Positions 22,713 to 35,102 are shown, counted from the stretch's first letter. The stretch: DNA of 64,000 nt from Mantis religiosa (GCA_030765055.1 CM060952.1:177983313-178047312), one strand, 5' to 3'. The notes: generated from the sequence alone by a model not told the origin. Translations and numbers: made by a program.

Positions 22713-23479
22713 TCTGTATATCTACTTAGTGCCACCAAGCTGACTCCAGAAGAACTTTCTTTTAAAATAGATAAAACATGCCTAAATGTACTTAAAGCTA
22801 ACCTTCATAGCTTGGAATTAATGTGTGAGGGTGAGATTGTATAGCTCGAAATGCAGATCACAAATAACAGAATTCATAGAAAGAGAGCTAAGTTTAAGAT
22901 AAATTATTATTAAAACAAGGAATGCACACTGTTAAAGGCACATGCTATTTTAAAACCTTCCATGTGGTGATATTTCATTTGGATGTCGTACAATAAGATA
23001 GGAGATTTCAGAAATACGCGGCAGATTAATTGTTCTGATACACTTATCCATTTTAATCATCTCAAGAGTCTGTGATATATCTCCTTTCAAAAAAAAACAC
23101 ATATTTCATTCTCCAAATGTGCTCAATGATTGTGGCATTCAATTTGAAGAAAGTTTTAGGGCAGGGGGCAACATTAAGGGTAGGATGAAATGTAATTCAT
23201 AATGAACCCTCCTTAATACCATTATCAGCAGGTTAAATTTATGTTATCGTTTAACTCATACATATTAAGGCGACACTTGCGTGACTTGTAGGCACTTTTC
23301 TTACGTATATGACAGTTTCACTTAAAATAAGGGAGGTGGATGTTTAAATCATTGAATCTCTGAATCCAATTTTATCTACTTTAATAAAAATAGTACAACT
23401 TTGTTTTATTAGTATTATACAAGTTTAATATTATTTGCTGAAAAATTGATTCGTTCTAAATTTTATTTATTTTAAAGGC
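22713..23479. other. No recognised feature
   Basis: AT-rich sequence without supported features. Confidence 0.5.
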
Positions 23480-23565
23480 AGATTCAATCTTAAAAATTCA
23501 ATACCATAACCAAAATGTTAATCACAGATCTTCGGCCGACCTTGCCGCTGTTGTAACCAGCAGCT
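23480..23565 (-). repeat. Possible diverged family G fragment
   Basis: The stretch aaaaattcaataccataacc, then cacagatcttcggccgacct and gccgctgttgtaacc, follows the order of family G near 59880-59950 but with many differences. Confidence 0.35.
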
Positions 23566-24289
23566 ATGAGTTGTCAATGAGCAATTACATTTGTCGTATA
23601 AAATTTTGATTTTTAATGTCTCTACTACGTATAGCAAACAGGCAAAGCACTACATTGCTGCATAAAATGCGATATATAAATTTCATCAGAAATACACATT
23701 TTTAGGCCCCATAATCTGAACTAAGCATTTTTGGAAATGGATATTCTAAGGTTGTGAAACGCAGCCGCTGAGAAATCGTTTCAAATGCAAAAATACCAAA
23801 ATCAAGTCCTTAAAGTATGCAAGTGATCACTTCTACTTCGTCCTAAGTACTACTCCCCCCAGCTCCTGAGCTATATTGGTTATCTCCAGCTCTTTAGACT
23901 ACCACCCATGCTGCTTAGTTACATATAGTCTCTTAAAGTCTGTTTAGTTAACGTGTATGCAGTTCCCACTCAAAGGGACCTCAAGGGACCTGACCTTTCC
24001 GCCTACTAATGACCGTCATAAATCTATCTCCACACTTCAGAAATGGAACACTGTCGTTGAGGACCAATAGCAACCCTGATTTTCTCGAAGTGACAGTCGC
24101 ATGTTTACTCCACGCGGAGTCTCAGTTGCCAAAGTTCCAACTTCCAGTTGATCTGCTTCATTATGTGCAGCAATTCGTTGTATGTCACGATGAGAGATCG
24201 TGGGAGGGAAATGCAGTGTAAATGCAAATGAAGCAGTAGATAAATTTCAGTCAAGTGAAAATAAAGTGAAGACAATAGTGTAAATAACT
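23566..24289. other. No recognised feature
   Basis: A 70-residue ORF at 24009-24221 has no recognisable similarity. Confidence 0.5.
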
Positions 24290-24429
24290 GGTTCGAGTTA
24301 TGTTACTGGAAAACCTCAAAAAAAAACAAAGTTTCAACGGGAACTGTTTCTAAGCAAATTCAAGCGCTTGTTTTGAACACATATAAATATGTGCTGAAAA
24401 ATAATCTTGGTAAGGGGTCGTGCAATGAA

Positions 24430-25540
24430 CCTGATGATAACTTCTGGGTATTCACAGAAATACAGTAAGAAACATTGTGACGAAAGGAATACCAAAGACG
24501 CCGATGAAGTGTGAAAACAAAAGGAAACGTTTCTCTAAAGTAGTTAATTTCATATGCGATTTAATTCGTCGAGTAATTTATAGATTCTATGCAAAAGGGA
24601 GAGTGGCCACCTTAGACGAATTGGTTGCACATTTGCAAGAAATTTTTTATTTTCCTTATGGGCATGGCACTTTGCGCGGTCTCCTAAAGGAGCTGGGTTT
24701 CAAATACTGCACAGTGAATAATTTAAGGGTTATTATGGAATCCAGTAGAATTGTAGCTTGGCGATATATATCATCAAAACTAAGAAAGTTTTGTACTGTT
24801 CGGCCGTTCTATCTCCGGTTCTGACGTTTTGCGACTGCTAGAGTTGGAGGGGTAAGGTTAATAGTACCAACATACAGTAATGAGCAATTGAAAACATATC
24901 CTCAAAATTATCATTAGAATGAAAATATACGAATATATTAGCTTTAAAACACTGAAATACAATTCACAATTTCATCATAATGCAAGATAAGTATTACAAC
25001 ACCACTCCATTCGAATATTTCGTTCACATTTTTCACACAAACTAACTGCATCTGTTGTTAGCACTGGGAGTCTCTACATCCGGTGTCGTGGTCAGAAAGT
25101 TAAAACTGTCTGCTAGCGCCAATCAGCATTGTCGCTGGTAGGCGTGGCTCCCGAACCCAACACCGTGTTGCCAGCTTAAATTTGTTTGTGCCACGTGGCC
25201 TTTTAGCGGCTTGCGCTGGTGAACTTTCTTTGGTATATTTTCCGTGCGTGAATTCCGAAGTTTAGTGTTCGTAAGTCCTATTATTATCGCTATTATAATA
25301 ATATGGCTACTGGTTCGTGAAATATGCAAATACATGAAATATTTAGAATACGCATTGTTCCTTTGCTTGAAATTCCCGCTAAAGAACTGGCAACAGCCTG
25401 CTTCCCCCTCTTGAGAAATGTCAGAGCCGGAGATAGAACGGCCGAACAATAGTAATGGACATAAGATAATTTATTTAGACGAAACCTGGTACGATACCCA
25501 TGCCGTATCGAGAAAGGTGGCAACCTAACAGAAAGGTCTG
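24430..25540 (+). pseudogene. IS630/Tc1-like DDE transposase remnant, split by a MITE
   Basis: The frame shows GIHRNTVRNIVTKGIPKTP (helix-turn-helix-like, from about 24440), DLIRRVIYRFYAKGRVATLD, LLKELGFKYCTVNN and WRYISSKLRKF up to the insertion at 24796. It resumes at 25450 as SNGHKIIYLDETWYDTHAVS, holding the first catalytic aspartate (YLDETW), and stops soon after at a TAA near 25526. YLDETW after such an HTH/linker region is typical of IS630-like and related eukaryotic transposases. Later acidic residues are not found. The upstream start is unclear. Confidence 0.7.
24796..25449 (+). mobile_element. MITE with 30-bp inverted repeats, nested in transposase
   Basis: A 654-bp element with terminal inverted repeats at 24796-24825 (ctgttcggccgttctatctc...) and 25420-25449, matching at 28 of 30 positions, and a TA on each side (24794-24795, 25450-25451). 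No transposase is encoded; the ORFs inside are short and unrelated to known domains. A diverged second copy lies at 47497-48866. TA duplication and TIR length suggest mobilisation by a Tc1/mariner-type transposase. Confidence 0.9.
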
Positions 25541-26189
25541 GGAGAAGGAGGGTCTATGTTGTAAAACGATTATAAGAGTTCGTCAAAGGCAGAGGCCGAC
25601 TGCACATGAGTTAACAGATTTTACGAGTTCCGTTGCTGAGCGTTAGGAAGCGCTACTTTAGCCTGTAGAGGGAGCCAAAAGCTTGGACAACTGCTTGACG
25701 CTGCACCGGGGGGATCGGCCTGGACTTTTCGTCTGGGAGGCTCCGGTACAAGAAAGAGGACTTCTGACATGGATCTCGGACACTGAACACCGCATCTGCA
25801 CTTCGTCGCTCCGTACGTAGGAACATTGGGGACAACATTGTTTCGCTTCGCTTTATTATGTAAGTTCTGGATGCACCTTCTAAATTTCTATTCGAAATCT
25901 TGCCCTGTGTTTCTCGCGTCAATTAAGACAAATTTCGTGGAGTTAGTGCACTTTAAACAACAAAGAAACCCTAAAGACTTTCAATGCAGTTAAAGAAATA
26001 ATATATAACCAGTGGCAAGGATAATTAATTCACATGTTGCTAAAGTTTTGAAGACAAGAGAAATTGTATATTGTTATATTTGAAACTTTAAGAGTATAAA
26101 CATATCGTTAAAAACATCTAATTTTGAAATACTTTGTGCCTTTCCTTAACCATCCTATACGGACCTCTGGTAATTTAACGCAGCACTGT
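25541..26189. other. No recognised gene
   Basis: An 89-residue minus ORF at 25653-25922 has no recognisable family. Confidence 0.5.
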
Positions 26190-26840
26190 ACAGTGCATAG
26201 AACACTAATGGCAGCGACGAGAGTTAGGACTGATTTTGATACTTAAAATGGCGATGTTTTCATTGCAAGAACACCATGTAATCAAGTCATTTTCTCCATT
26301 TTTGTGGTGTGACACCTATTGAAATACATCGCCAGTTCAGTGAGGCATGTAGTGCGGTACCATGGATGAGTCTAATGTGCGTTCCTGGGTACGACAGTTC
26401 AATGAAGGCAGAACATCGTATGACAACAAACGAAGACAGTTGTTGACATCGCGGTCAAAATTGGCATTTCCGTGGGATCTGTGCACATAATTCTGCATAA
26501 TGATTTGAAAATGATCAATTTGCGATCCTCCAAAACGTTCTCCACCCCCTGGGTCACGTCGCCAGACCAGCTGGTGTGAGGCCGTGACTGTCTTGGTTTG
26601 TTGTCACACCATGTTCTGCCTTCATGAACTGTCGCACCCAGGAACGCATATTACACATCCATGGTATCATCACCCCATGCCTCGTTCAACTGTTGATGAA
26701 TTTCAGTAGGTGTCACACCACGAAAATGGAGAAAATGAATGATTACACGCTGTTCTTGCCATGAAAACGTCGCCATTTTAAGTATCAAACTGTCTTAACT
26801 CTCTTGCACTGTTCAGTGGTGCCATCTGTCACTCATTCAC
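26190..26840. repeat. Inverted duplication of mariner-like transposase 5' halves
   Basis: The left part (about 26195-26510, plus strand, ATG at 26248) encodes a decayed helix-turn-helix start (MAMFSLQEHHVIKSF, SNVRSWVRQFNEGRT) and, after a small deletion, a VDIAVKIGISVGSVHIIL block. The right part (about 26830-26515, minus strand, ATG at 26776) encodes MATFSWQEQRVIIHFLHF, TPTEIHQQLNEAWGDDTMD and a VLEDR block. The arms (about 26195-26430 and 26590-26830) would pair as a hairpin. Both are N-terminal thirds of the same mariner-type transposase, facing each other. No catalytic domain is present. Confidence 0.8.
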
Positions 26841-27290
26841 AATGAGTCCACGTGTATTTAAAAAAAAGCAGAATTTTCTTTCTGGTCCCAGTCCTGAAAA
26901 AATAGGTGTTGTAACCCTTTATCGTATAAAGGGTCACTGCCAAGTGAAATTGATTTAATACGTTCCACACTATAGCCGCCTAACGTGTGTAAAGTCGCTC
27001 AAGTGCAATGCTTAGTATTTAAGTTCAACTGTCTCCAAGAATGTGACACCAAAATATTTAAGAAAAGCTCCCACACCAAAGTATCCTGTGGATAGAAATT
27101 TCTAAAAACCTTTTATTTTCTCAAAAATTGTATTAACAGTCTACATTAACATATGTTTGAAATATTATGACAAATCAAATATATATCTTGGATTTTTTGT
27201 GAATATGTTTTGAAGTCCACTTCAGTCTAGTTGTCGATTGCATAACTACTAAGCATAACCGTAAGCGATAGACAAAATCTAGCATAGGAC
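26841..27290. other. No recognised feature
   Basis: No supported gene or repeat. Confidence 0.5.
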
Positions 27291-27294
27291 AGGG

Positions 27295-27665
27295 TAGAAT
27301 TCTACTGAGGGGATCCGGTCTTGGACTTGGTCTGTTGTCCCTATGCCTGAAGTGGGGCATCCACGGGAGGAAGAATGAGGCGATAGGAGACAAAGCAGCC
27401 AACTTGGGAGTCAGGGTAGTGCAGTGAGCGCCATTGACCATTTGGAAACTACCCTGCAGGCCAGTACAACCTGTATCGCACCCACCGTGGTCCTGAACCA
27501 GTTCCTAGGCTGGCCCGGAGAGCAGACACCTCCTACCGGAGGAAATGTTTACGAAGAGCATATCATCGTGCCATGCAGCGCCAAGATTCCCGTCGACACT
27601 TCTCCCTGAAAGACACCATCAGATGAAATATGATGTGAAATGGAGATAAAATGAAAGAACAGGAA
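27295..27665 (-). mobile_element. SINE C, 5'-truncated copy
   Basis: The minus-strand body runs from the 3' end (gaggggatccggtcttgga) through ctcctaccggaggaaatg and catatcatcgtgccatgca to gaatgtaattaacttaccca. It lacks the tRNA head. Two short ORFs here are repeat shadows. Confidence 0.85.
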
Positions 27666-28790
27666 TTCAGGGAATGTAATTAACTTACCCACCTAGACAG
27701 AATCTTACTTCATATCAAAAGTAGAGCTGCTCAAATAATTTCTATAGATTTAACATTTTCCAAGAAGTTCCTTCTTATTGGTCTGGATATTTCAGTACTT
27801 AATAGTTATCTCTAATCAGAAGTCCATATTTATTTTTCTTTTCTTTCATTTCCACCGTTGCTGGTAATGCAACATGAGAATGGGATTTCAAACCTAATAG
27901 TTTCCAGAAAGATTTGACTATTGTTGCTTAAGCCTACTTAATTCCCCTGTACATGTCTTATCTGCATAGAAAGGAGTAATAAAATAATTTCTACAAAAGT
28001 TTAACTTAAAGAGAAGTAAACAAAAGAATAACTTTTATAAGAATTGGTAGAGAAAACTCGTGTGTCTGTAGCACTACACACTGTTTTATTTTTAATTATC
28101 TGAATTCTACAGGCACAGTTCTTATGTTATATACATTAACATTCTCTGTTTGCTTAAAGAAGCATAATTTTAATCCTATAAAATAATCTTGACCCTCTAA
28201 TGTAGCTTTGTGAGCTTCTAATGTATCTGGTTTTGATTTTGGAATGCGTTCTTTTTGTTCCATTAGGTCTGCCATACCATTTTGTGACTCTCGGAGCCGT
28301 TGTCCTCCTTTCTCCCTACAGCCTCTTATATTAGGATGATTGGAACTTGTGGCGACACATTGCTAATAGAATAGGATCTCCTTGGTCAAAGGTTTACTTC
28401 GCTGTAGATCACCATTCGCTTGTTATGCCACCATCAGAGGTTACACTCGCTGCCCCGGTTATTACGGCAGATGTCTCTTGATGGGTCGAGATTCTCTGAA
28501 GATCATATCAGAACTTTTAAGAAACCTTAGAAACAACCCCAACATATTACCTCTTTGTTGTGCTGTACATACGAGTTCAGCCTCATTAAGCGATGAAGCG
28601 TAACTCAGTATATTAGTTTGTATATAAGCCATTGGCTTTCTAGGATTTAAGTATCTGCATTTAAATCGATGTTAAAGTATCAAGGATTTATTATAATAAA
28701 TACAGGTTCCTAGTTAGCACAGATACTCACATGTCAGCAGTGAATGTGAAGATTCGAGACTGGAATCATTTCTGAAGTATTAACTTTTTA
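27666..28790. other. No recognised feature
   Basis: A 73-residue ORF at 28382-28603 has no recognisable similarity. Confidence 0.5.
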
Positions 28791-28796
28791 TTTATA

Positions 28797-30118
28797 TGAG
28801 GTTGGGTCAAAAATTAATGCCTGCTATCTTTTTCTCTTTTAATTGCCAAGAAAATTGAATCCAATTTACATGGCTTGAAATCTACAGCATTGACGATTAA
28901 TTTGTCTCTATTCAATATAATCTCCGTCCTTTTCCACAGTTTTGGTCCACCTTTTAACTAGGGTATGCATTCCAGTGTGGTAAAACATACGGTCTTGCTT
29001 CCTAAGCCATTGACGCACCGGCGTTTTCACAGCCCCCTCATCTTCAAAATGAATCCCACGATGAGCTTCCTTTTGTGGCCCGAACAGGAAGTCTGATGGT
29101 GCCAGGTCAGGGCTGTACGGGGGTTGAGGTAAGACTTGCCATCCCAATTTGTCAATTTCTGCAGTGGTGTAACGGCTGGTGTGTGGTCTTACATTGTCAT
29201 GCAAAAGAAGAACATCCACCATAGCTTTTGTTGGGCGAACTCAGCGAAGACGTGCTTTTAGATTTTTGAGAGTTCTGACGTATTGGACAGAATTTATTGT
29301 GCACTCGTGCTCCAAAAAATCAATCATAAGCACACCTATGCATCCCAAAAACACTGTTACCATAACTGTCCCTGCCGACCGATGAGTTTTGAATTTTTAT
29401 TTCCTTCGGTGTCGTTGTGTGATGCCATTCCATTGAGTGCCTCTGTGATTCAGGTTCAAAGAAATGAACCCACGTTTCGTCTGCAGTAACAACTTTTTTT
29501 CCAGAAACTCCTCTCCCTCCAAATTGAAGCGCTGCAAGTGTTCGGATGCTATTGTTTCCCTTGTTTCTTTGTTTTGGATGGTTAACATTCTTGGTAACCA
29601 ACGTGAACAAAATTTGAGTAACCCAGTTGTTGAATAATCGTCATCACACTGCCTTTACTGAATGAGGTCATGCGACACAATTCACCTGTTACCCAGGAAT
29701 CACCACGAATGATGTCATCGACTCACTGAATGTTGCATGGAGTCACAGCAGTGACCACTTCGCTTTTCATCTGCCAATGGTGTTTGCCCTTCAGCTCCGT
29801 TACAGCGACGAACCAATCGTTTAACAGTGCTGATATCCACCGTTGCATCACCATACACATTTTTTAGCCTTTCGTGAATGCGTATTGGCGTTTCACCTTC
29901 CGCAGTGAAAAATTCAATCACAGAACGCTGTCTAATACGAATGTCGATGTCAGCCATTTTGCAAGATGATGCAGTGCTGCCACCTGTTGATTTAGGAAGT
30001 TGCTACTACAGGGGATTGGAGAAGAAGGTTTGAGGAATTGCGGCAGTTTCAACCTTTTCACATGACTTACTTATTTAAGGAGAAAAAGTAGGAGGCATTA
30101 CTTTTTGACCCACCCTCG
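28797..30118 (-). pseudogene. Mariner family 3, decayed full-length copy
   Basis: The 1322-bp element has imperfect inverted ends (ggttgggtcaaaaattaatg at 28800 against the complement of cattactttttgacccaccc at 30097-30116) and TA on each side. Minus-strand transposase starts at 29957 (MADIDIRIRQRSVIEFF, HTH) and then breaks at a small deletion. It continues with GGRGVSGKKVVTADETWVHF (first D), and in another frame LLHDNVRPHT and YSPDLAPSDF, with 34 residues between those aspartates. At least three frame breaks exist. A sister copy is at 40416-41746. Confidence 0.93.
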
Positions 30119-30120
30119 TA

Positions 30121-32232
30121 CCTGAGTAGACAGTACAACTGAATAAAGATCAGAGTCAGGTTATTGAATGTATTAACTTCTTATAGTAAATTATTACTGT
30201 ATTCATCCTCATAAGCAATATGGTGATTAATTACACAAATATATTACAAAGTCTAACACATCACACAAATTTCTCTAATTGTTATTTTCATGTTTATTTT
30301 ATAAATACAATAACATTAAAATTGATACTGTCATATTTTCCTGTTGTAATGATGACAAATTTTGTAAAAATGGGTTTCATAACACAATGTCACCAAATAC
30401 ACATTAAGCACCTTAAAATGTATGCAGATAAGCTTCGTATCTTACTGTGACATTTATTTACTCCAAAATAAATGTTTAGCACTATAATATTTCCTATATT
30501 AAGCCCCTCTCTCGAGTTTGTGAAAAGTAAGAGGAATAAGATAGAAAAATGGCCCGCTATAACGAAGTTTAATTAGAAAAAGTGTATGATAGTTTAAAAT
30601 CAGATTTTCTTTCGTAAATTTGCTATCTATATATACCTACTATGCAGCAGGTCCTAAGTTAATGACCGACAAAGTGTTCTGTAACTGAGAAATCGCAGAT
30701 TCGTGACAGACATTTAAAAGATGTAGATAAAGCTTAAGCTCAGTGATCTAATGAAACACATTTCAAGTGAGATGTTATGAAGGAATGACATCCCTCTTGA
30801 ATGCACCGATATGTAACAGGCTGAGCGATGTTCGAGGCTCACAGCGATAAAACAGAATAGCGGATACTCTCTCAAGTTGCCTGTCTTCTGTTAGCCGTCA
30901 TTCTCAAAAGAGTGGATTTCCTCAGCATCCAAAATAGCATCGTGCTCTTGAGTCGAGATGTAGGCATTTGCAGATTAGTTGTCAAAGACCGGCTCTTCTA
31001 TCCGTAGACTGCAGCCTGGGTGAAAGAATTATCAGTATGTATTAATGCGCCTTTGTATATATGTGTGGAATATAAAACGCATATCGTTCCAGAACATTTT
31101 TGCTGAATAGAAGCGAAGCACAAACAACTAAACTTCCATTTATATTGTAAAGAACCTTTACTTTTATAGTCATTGTGTAAATATTGTCCCACTTGACAAA
31201 AAATTTAATTTTCAATCTTGTGCATAATTAGGTTGGTTATTTCACAACGTCACTATCCTCGTATACCATTCACAATTGTTGCCCAGCAATTATCACATGT
31301 TACTTGTTTGAAAATATATGTTTACTTTATTATTTTCTGATAATAATCTCTGCCATCTAACGCCCTTAAGGCCAACGTTACTTTCACCAGTGTTAACTTG
31401 TGCACGGCCTGTAAGAACTATTAATCCTGTATACCGTGACTTGTGAGGTTAAGTTTCATTCATGAATTAATGTAGGCCTATGTGATTTAGGGAATCAAAC
31501 ATCGTGTTTTATTGTTTTAACAATTTGTTTTATTCATGAAATGGTCTCTACAAAGCAGCTTCTTCGGTCGTGAATTTATCGGTAATTTTAAAATCACTCG
31601 TGATGTTACCTATGGTAATTTCATTATCCGCAAGTGCAAATCAGGAATAGTTACTTTACATCAAGCATGTATAGAGGAAAGATGGATTTAAAAAGACTTT
31701 TAATCCATTTTTCACATCACAAATACCTAGAAATACTTTCAGAAATCCCTTTTTGTACATAAATGAAAACTTTATTTCAACTAATTATAAAGCTCAATAA
31801 ATCCTCTGTTGGCGCACACAATCTGTGGACCATTAACTATGATAGCTACTGATATTTACAGATGTTTCCAAGGGCTTTTTCAGGCTTCCTTTTCAGTCAG
31901 TGAAGTATTCGTGACTTAGGAATATCTGTTACTTGGTTTACAAATCATTAATGAATTTTTGCGCCCAACTCCCTTCCGAGAAGAATAGAACAATTGAAAT
32001 TTGAATCGCGAGATATCTTTCTGTTGTCCTGGAGACTTGTCGGTATGTTACATTTAATTTGTGTGGTATGGAGGTGCTTGAAAGGATCGAGTACATTCAT
32101 ATAGTGAACAGCTAAATACAAATTTTATTCATAGTCACCTAAATAGTAATAATATTAGTATTCTGTATCACTGATATTTCAGCGGCAGGGGCATTCGGGT
32201 CATCCAAACGTTGGTGCTGTTTATCGTTGGGG

Positions 32233-32235
<3 letters not shown>
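30121..32235. other. No recognised feature
   Basis: About 2.1 kb of AT-rich sequence with short ORFs lacking recognisable motifs. Confidence 0.5.

Positions 32236-32238
<3 letters not shown>

Positions 32239-32295
<57 letters not shown>
32239..32295 (+). repeat. TG dinucleotide repeat
   Basis: About 28 uninterrupted TG units directly abut the 3' side of a minus-strand SINE A at 32296. Confidence 0.97.
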
Positions 32296-32299
<4 letters not shown>

Positions 32300-32472
32300 A
32301 ATGCTCAGATGAGTCCGGGGCCCATGGAGCTTAGTTACCTGACATTATTCTTACAGGATAAAGGATAAACCCCAAAAAAACCTTATCCAGGTAACGCACC
32401 CTGACCGAGATTCGAACTCGGGACCTCTTGAACGTGAGGCAGACATGCTACCACCACGCTACCGAGGCGGGC
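32296..32472 (-). mobile_element. SINE A, 3'-truncated
   Basis: The minus copy starts at taatgctcagatgagtccgg, inside the body, and runs to the intact head (gagattcgaactcgggacct ... gctaccgaggcgggc). The family 3' end is replaced by the TG repeat. Confidence 0.9.
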
Positions 32473-32885
32473 ACCACATCCATGTACCTACAATGACAGC
32501 ATAACATATGTCGTTATTCGGTGAAGTCCAAGGTTAGCTTGGACGTTGGATCTGCATTCTCCATATATTAATCCTGCACAAGAGGCTCTCGCACGTAGTG
32601 CAGATGATCCCAGGTATTTTCCAGATCACGTGGATCTAGCAGGAAGCAGGAAAGCCAGGGTGTGTTGCGCGGTAAATTGTTGTCTTCTGCTCTATAAGGT
32701 TGGGAGGTTAGGAAAAGTAATGTGGTTCGAACTCTAAATTTAAACCTCATCATTCTAGCTTAGGTTTTGCTATAGCAAGAAAATGAGTGAAAAGCTGCTA
32801 CAATAAGATGGTAAGTTCAGAGCAAAAATAGGTGACGATGTAAACTATATGTTTGCGCCTCACACTGACTGTCTAGTTTAGTCCG
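32473..32885. other. No recognised feature
   Basis: Two overlapping ORFs at 32546-32753 on opposite strands have no recognisable domain. Confidence 0.45.
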
Positions 32886-32899
32886 TCGCTTTTAGACAC

Positions 32900-33447
32900 G
32901 AGCCGCTGTTCCTCGAACAGCGAAGGTTCCCGATGCTTCACGAAAGCTCACGAAGCTTCCGAGCGCTGGTAATCCCGGTGATGCTATATGTCTGCGAGAT
33001 CTGGGGCATGGCAGCAGACAGCTGGATAACATGGCTTCAACGTGTGCAGAATAGAGGACTACGGTCTATCTATTCTGTGGGACGTTATTTCCCTACCAGG
33101 TTGCTCCACGAAGCATCGGGTCTTCCATACGTGGAGGATGAAATTAGGCGCCGGGCTTCAAAATTATACGCAAGTTTACCATCACACAGAAGCGCCCTTG
33201 TCAGATCATTGGGAGATGATAACCCTAGATAACCCAGGAGCTAATCCTATCAGCAGCTAAAGCTGAGCTCCTCATAATTCTTCCAAGCTGTTTGGCATCT
33301 AAATTTCTCCCCAACTAAAATTAAAGCAAAAACAAAACTTGGGTGCTAGGTACTGCATCCTCCCCTTCAACCCGAAGGTACTTCGGTAACCTCTAAATTA
33401 ACTCCCAATCAAAAAACGTACATCACCTTCATCCTACAAAATTCAAT
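32900..33447 (+). pseudogene. Jockey-like LINE 3' end, copy 1
   Basis: The ORF at 32933-33232 encodes the post-catalytic C-terminus of a LINE reverse transcriptase: IPVMLYVCEIWGMAADSW, LQRVQNRGLRSI and a LLHEASGLPYVEDEIRRRAS tail. A 3' UTR follows (ccaggagctaatcctatcag, aagctgtttggcatctaaat, cccgaaggtac) to about 33440. RT palm motifs are absent, so the copy is 5'-truncated. Confidence 0.8.
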
Positions 33448-33449
33448 TC

Positions 33450-33546
33450 TAATCCTACCTGCGGTAAAACCCTTAATGGGTGGGCACGCAGCAAAAACCT
33501 TCTGGCTGTATACAGCCAGCCAGCACGAGCGAGCGACAGTCAGTGT
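33450..33546 (+). repeat. Repeat R head joined to LINE 3' end
   Basis: A block of about 95 bp (cctgcggtaaaacccttaat, gtgggcacgcagcaaaaacc, acagccagccagcac, gacagtcagtgt) sits between two copies of the same LINE 3' end. The block recurs nearly unchanged at 35103-35195 in different flanking sequence. It does not look like a tRNA, 7SL or 5S head. Confidence 0.75.
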
Positions 33547-33960
33547 TTCCTACTACGTTGCTTCACAAAGCCTCGGATCTTCCATACGTGGAGGATGAAA
33601 TTAGGTGTCGGACATCAAAATTTTACGGAACTTTACCCACACATAGAAGCGCCCTTGTTAGATCATTGGGAGATTATGACCCCACTAGACGCCGTTCTGG
33701 ACTACACCGGGTACCGCGCATGGCTTGCGGGCACCCGAGATAACCCAGGAGCTAATCCTAACAGCAGCGAAAGCTGAGCTCCACATAATTCTACTAAGCT
33801 GTTTGGCATCAAATTTTTTCCGAACTTAAACAAAATTAAAAACACCAGGGTGCGTGGTATTGCATCCTGTCCTTTCAACCCGAAGGTACAAAATTGTAAC
33901 CTCATAAGAATCTTCAATCTCAAAACCCACATCACATTCTACAAAATCCCGAAATGAAAT
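33547..33960 (+). pseudogene. Jockey-like LINE 3' end, copy 2
   Basis: The same family as copy 1 begins abruptly at the LLHKASDLPYVEDEIRCR equivalent (about 33560) and includes the C-terminal codons and the matching 3' UTR to about 33955. Compared with copy 1 it has an extra stretch before 'gataacccaggagctaatcc' (about 33680-33735). Repeat R takes the place of the rest of the coding region. Confidence 0.75.
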
Positions 33961-35102
33961 ACATTACAGATGTATTATTTTATCTTGACAGGAATCCTGC
34001 GCGGTAGGGATGAGTAGCAACTTTGGTGGGGATAGTGCACCTATCGCCACAATGCGTCACACGCGTAAGATTACGAGAAGGCAGGACAGTGCATAAGGTG
34101 TCTAAAAACAAGTTTCACTCTCGAAACCAGTATTGCAGCTCTTATAAACTAAGTTGTAATTCTTACTATGGTAGTACTCTCCACGCCTTTGTTGGATCTT
34201 AAATAGTACATAGGCATTTGGAACGAAACCCTGTTCTCCTCCGGCAGGAATGATATACAACTGTCGGCCTTTCAATATCGTAGTAGGGTCCCTGTAACGT
34301 ATTTCACTCCAGGCATATGGTCCAGTATGTGCTGTATTTATTTAATTTTCATCCATATAAACTTCATTTCGATACCTCCGAATATTTCGTAAATACTTAA
34401 GCCTTTTTGCACGTATGGTACGATGTTCGATTAAAATTTATCTGTCACGCTTAGTGTTTTTTTTTTTCCTCCAAATAATCCTAGCTTCAAAAGAACTCGT
34501 CTTAATGTTCAGACACTACCTTGGAAGTCAGTAGAAGTTTTATCTTCATAAGCACTTTCTTCAAAGTTGGTCTTTGTTTTTCTGTGTTTTAAAAATTATT
34601 CACAGTTCGCCTAAGTACTTCTGAATTAAAACATCCAAATTAGATTTTGTGCATGTTCTTATTATTTCTTTACTGGGCATAGAGAAGGACGTTGTTGCAC
34701 TAGCACCAATGGCTTTTCTTTCCTTAATAACTCTCTTAAACTGCTTTCAGACATAACTGTTGCCTCAGATTCCCTTCCCCAGATTTTTATAGCTGACCCA
34801 GATCATTGTTCCTTTTTTATAAATCTATGAATATTGGTTATTACTTCTAGTTTTTTTTTTAAATGTAGCACTTTATTTCCTAATGTGCTGCTAGGAGGCG
34901 TCATTTATAAATGCCCTCTTGGAACCAGGAGACAAGCACATTTTGAAACAAGCTGCAGTGTTACCGAGTAGCTCTGCACGTGTTTAGTAGCTCGCAACTG
35001 GTACGCAACTGACCTACCCTCCCCTCCAGTTGCAACTGTTCTGAGGTGGAACGTCCAGATACCACTGCGCATCGCTCTGCACTTTTCAAGATAAAAAAAT
35101 AC
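33961..35102. other. No recognised feature
   Basis: AT-rich to mixed sequence. The part just before 35103 (34970-35090) is less AT-rich and could belong with repeat R, but no second copy is in the window. Confidence 0.45.
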
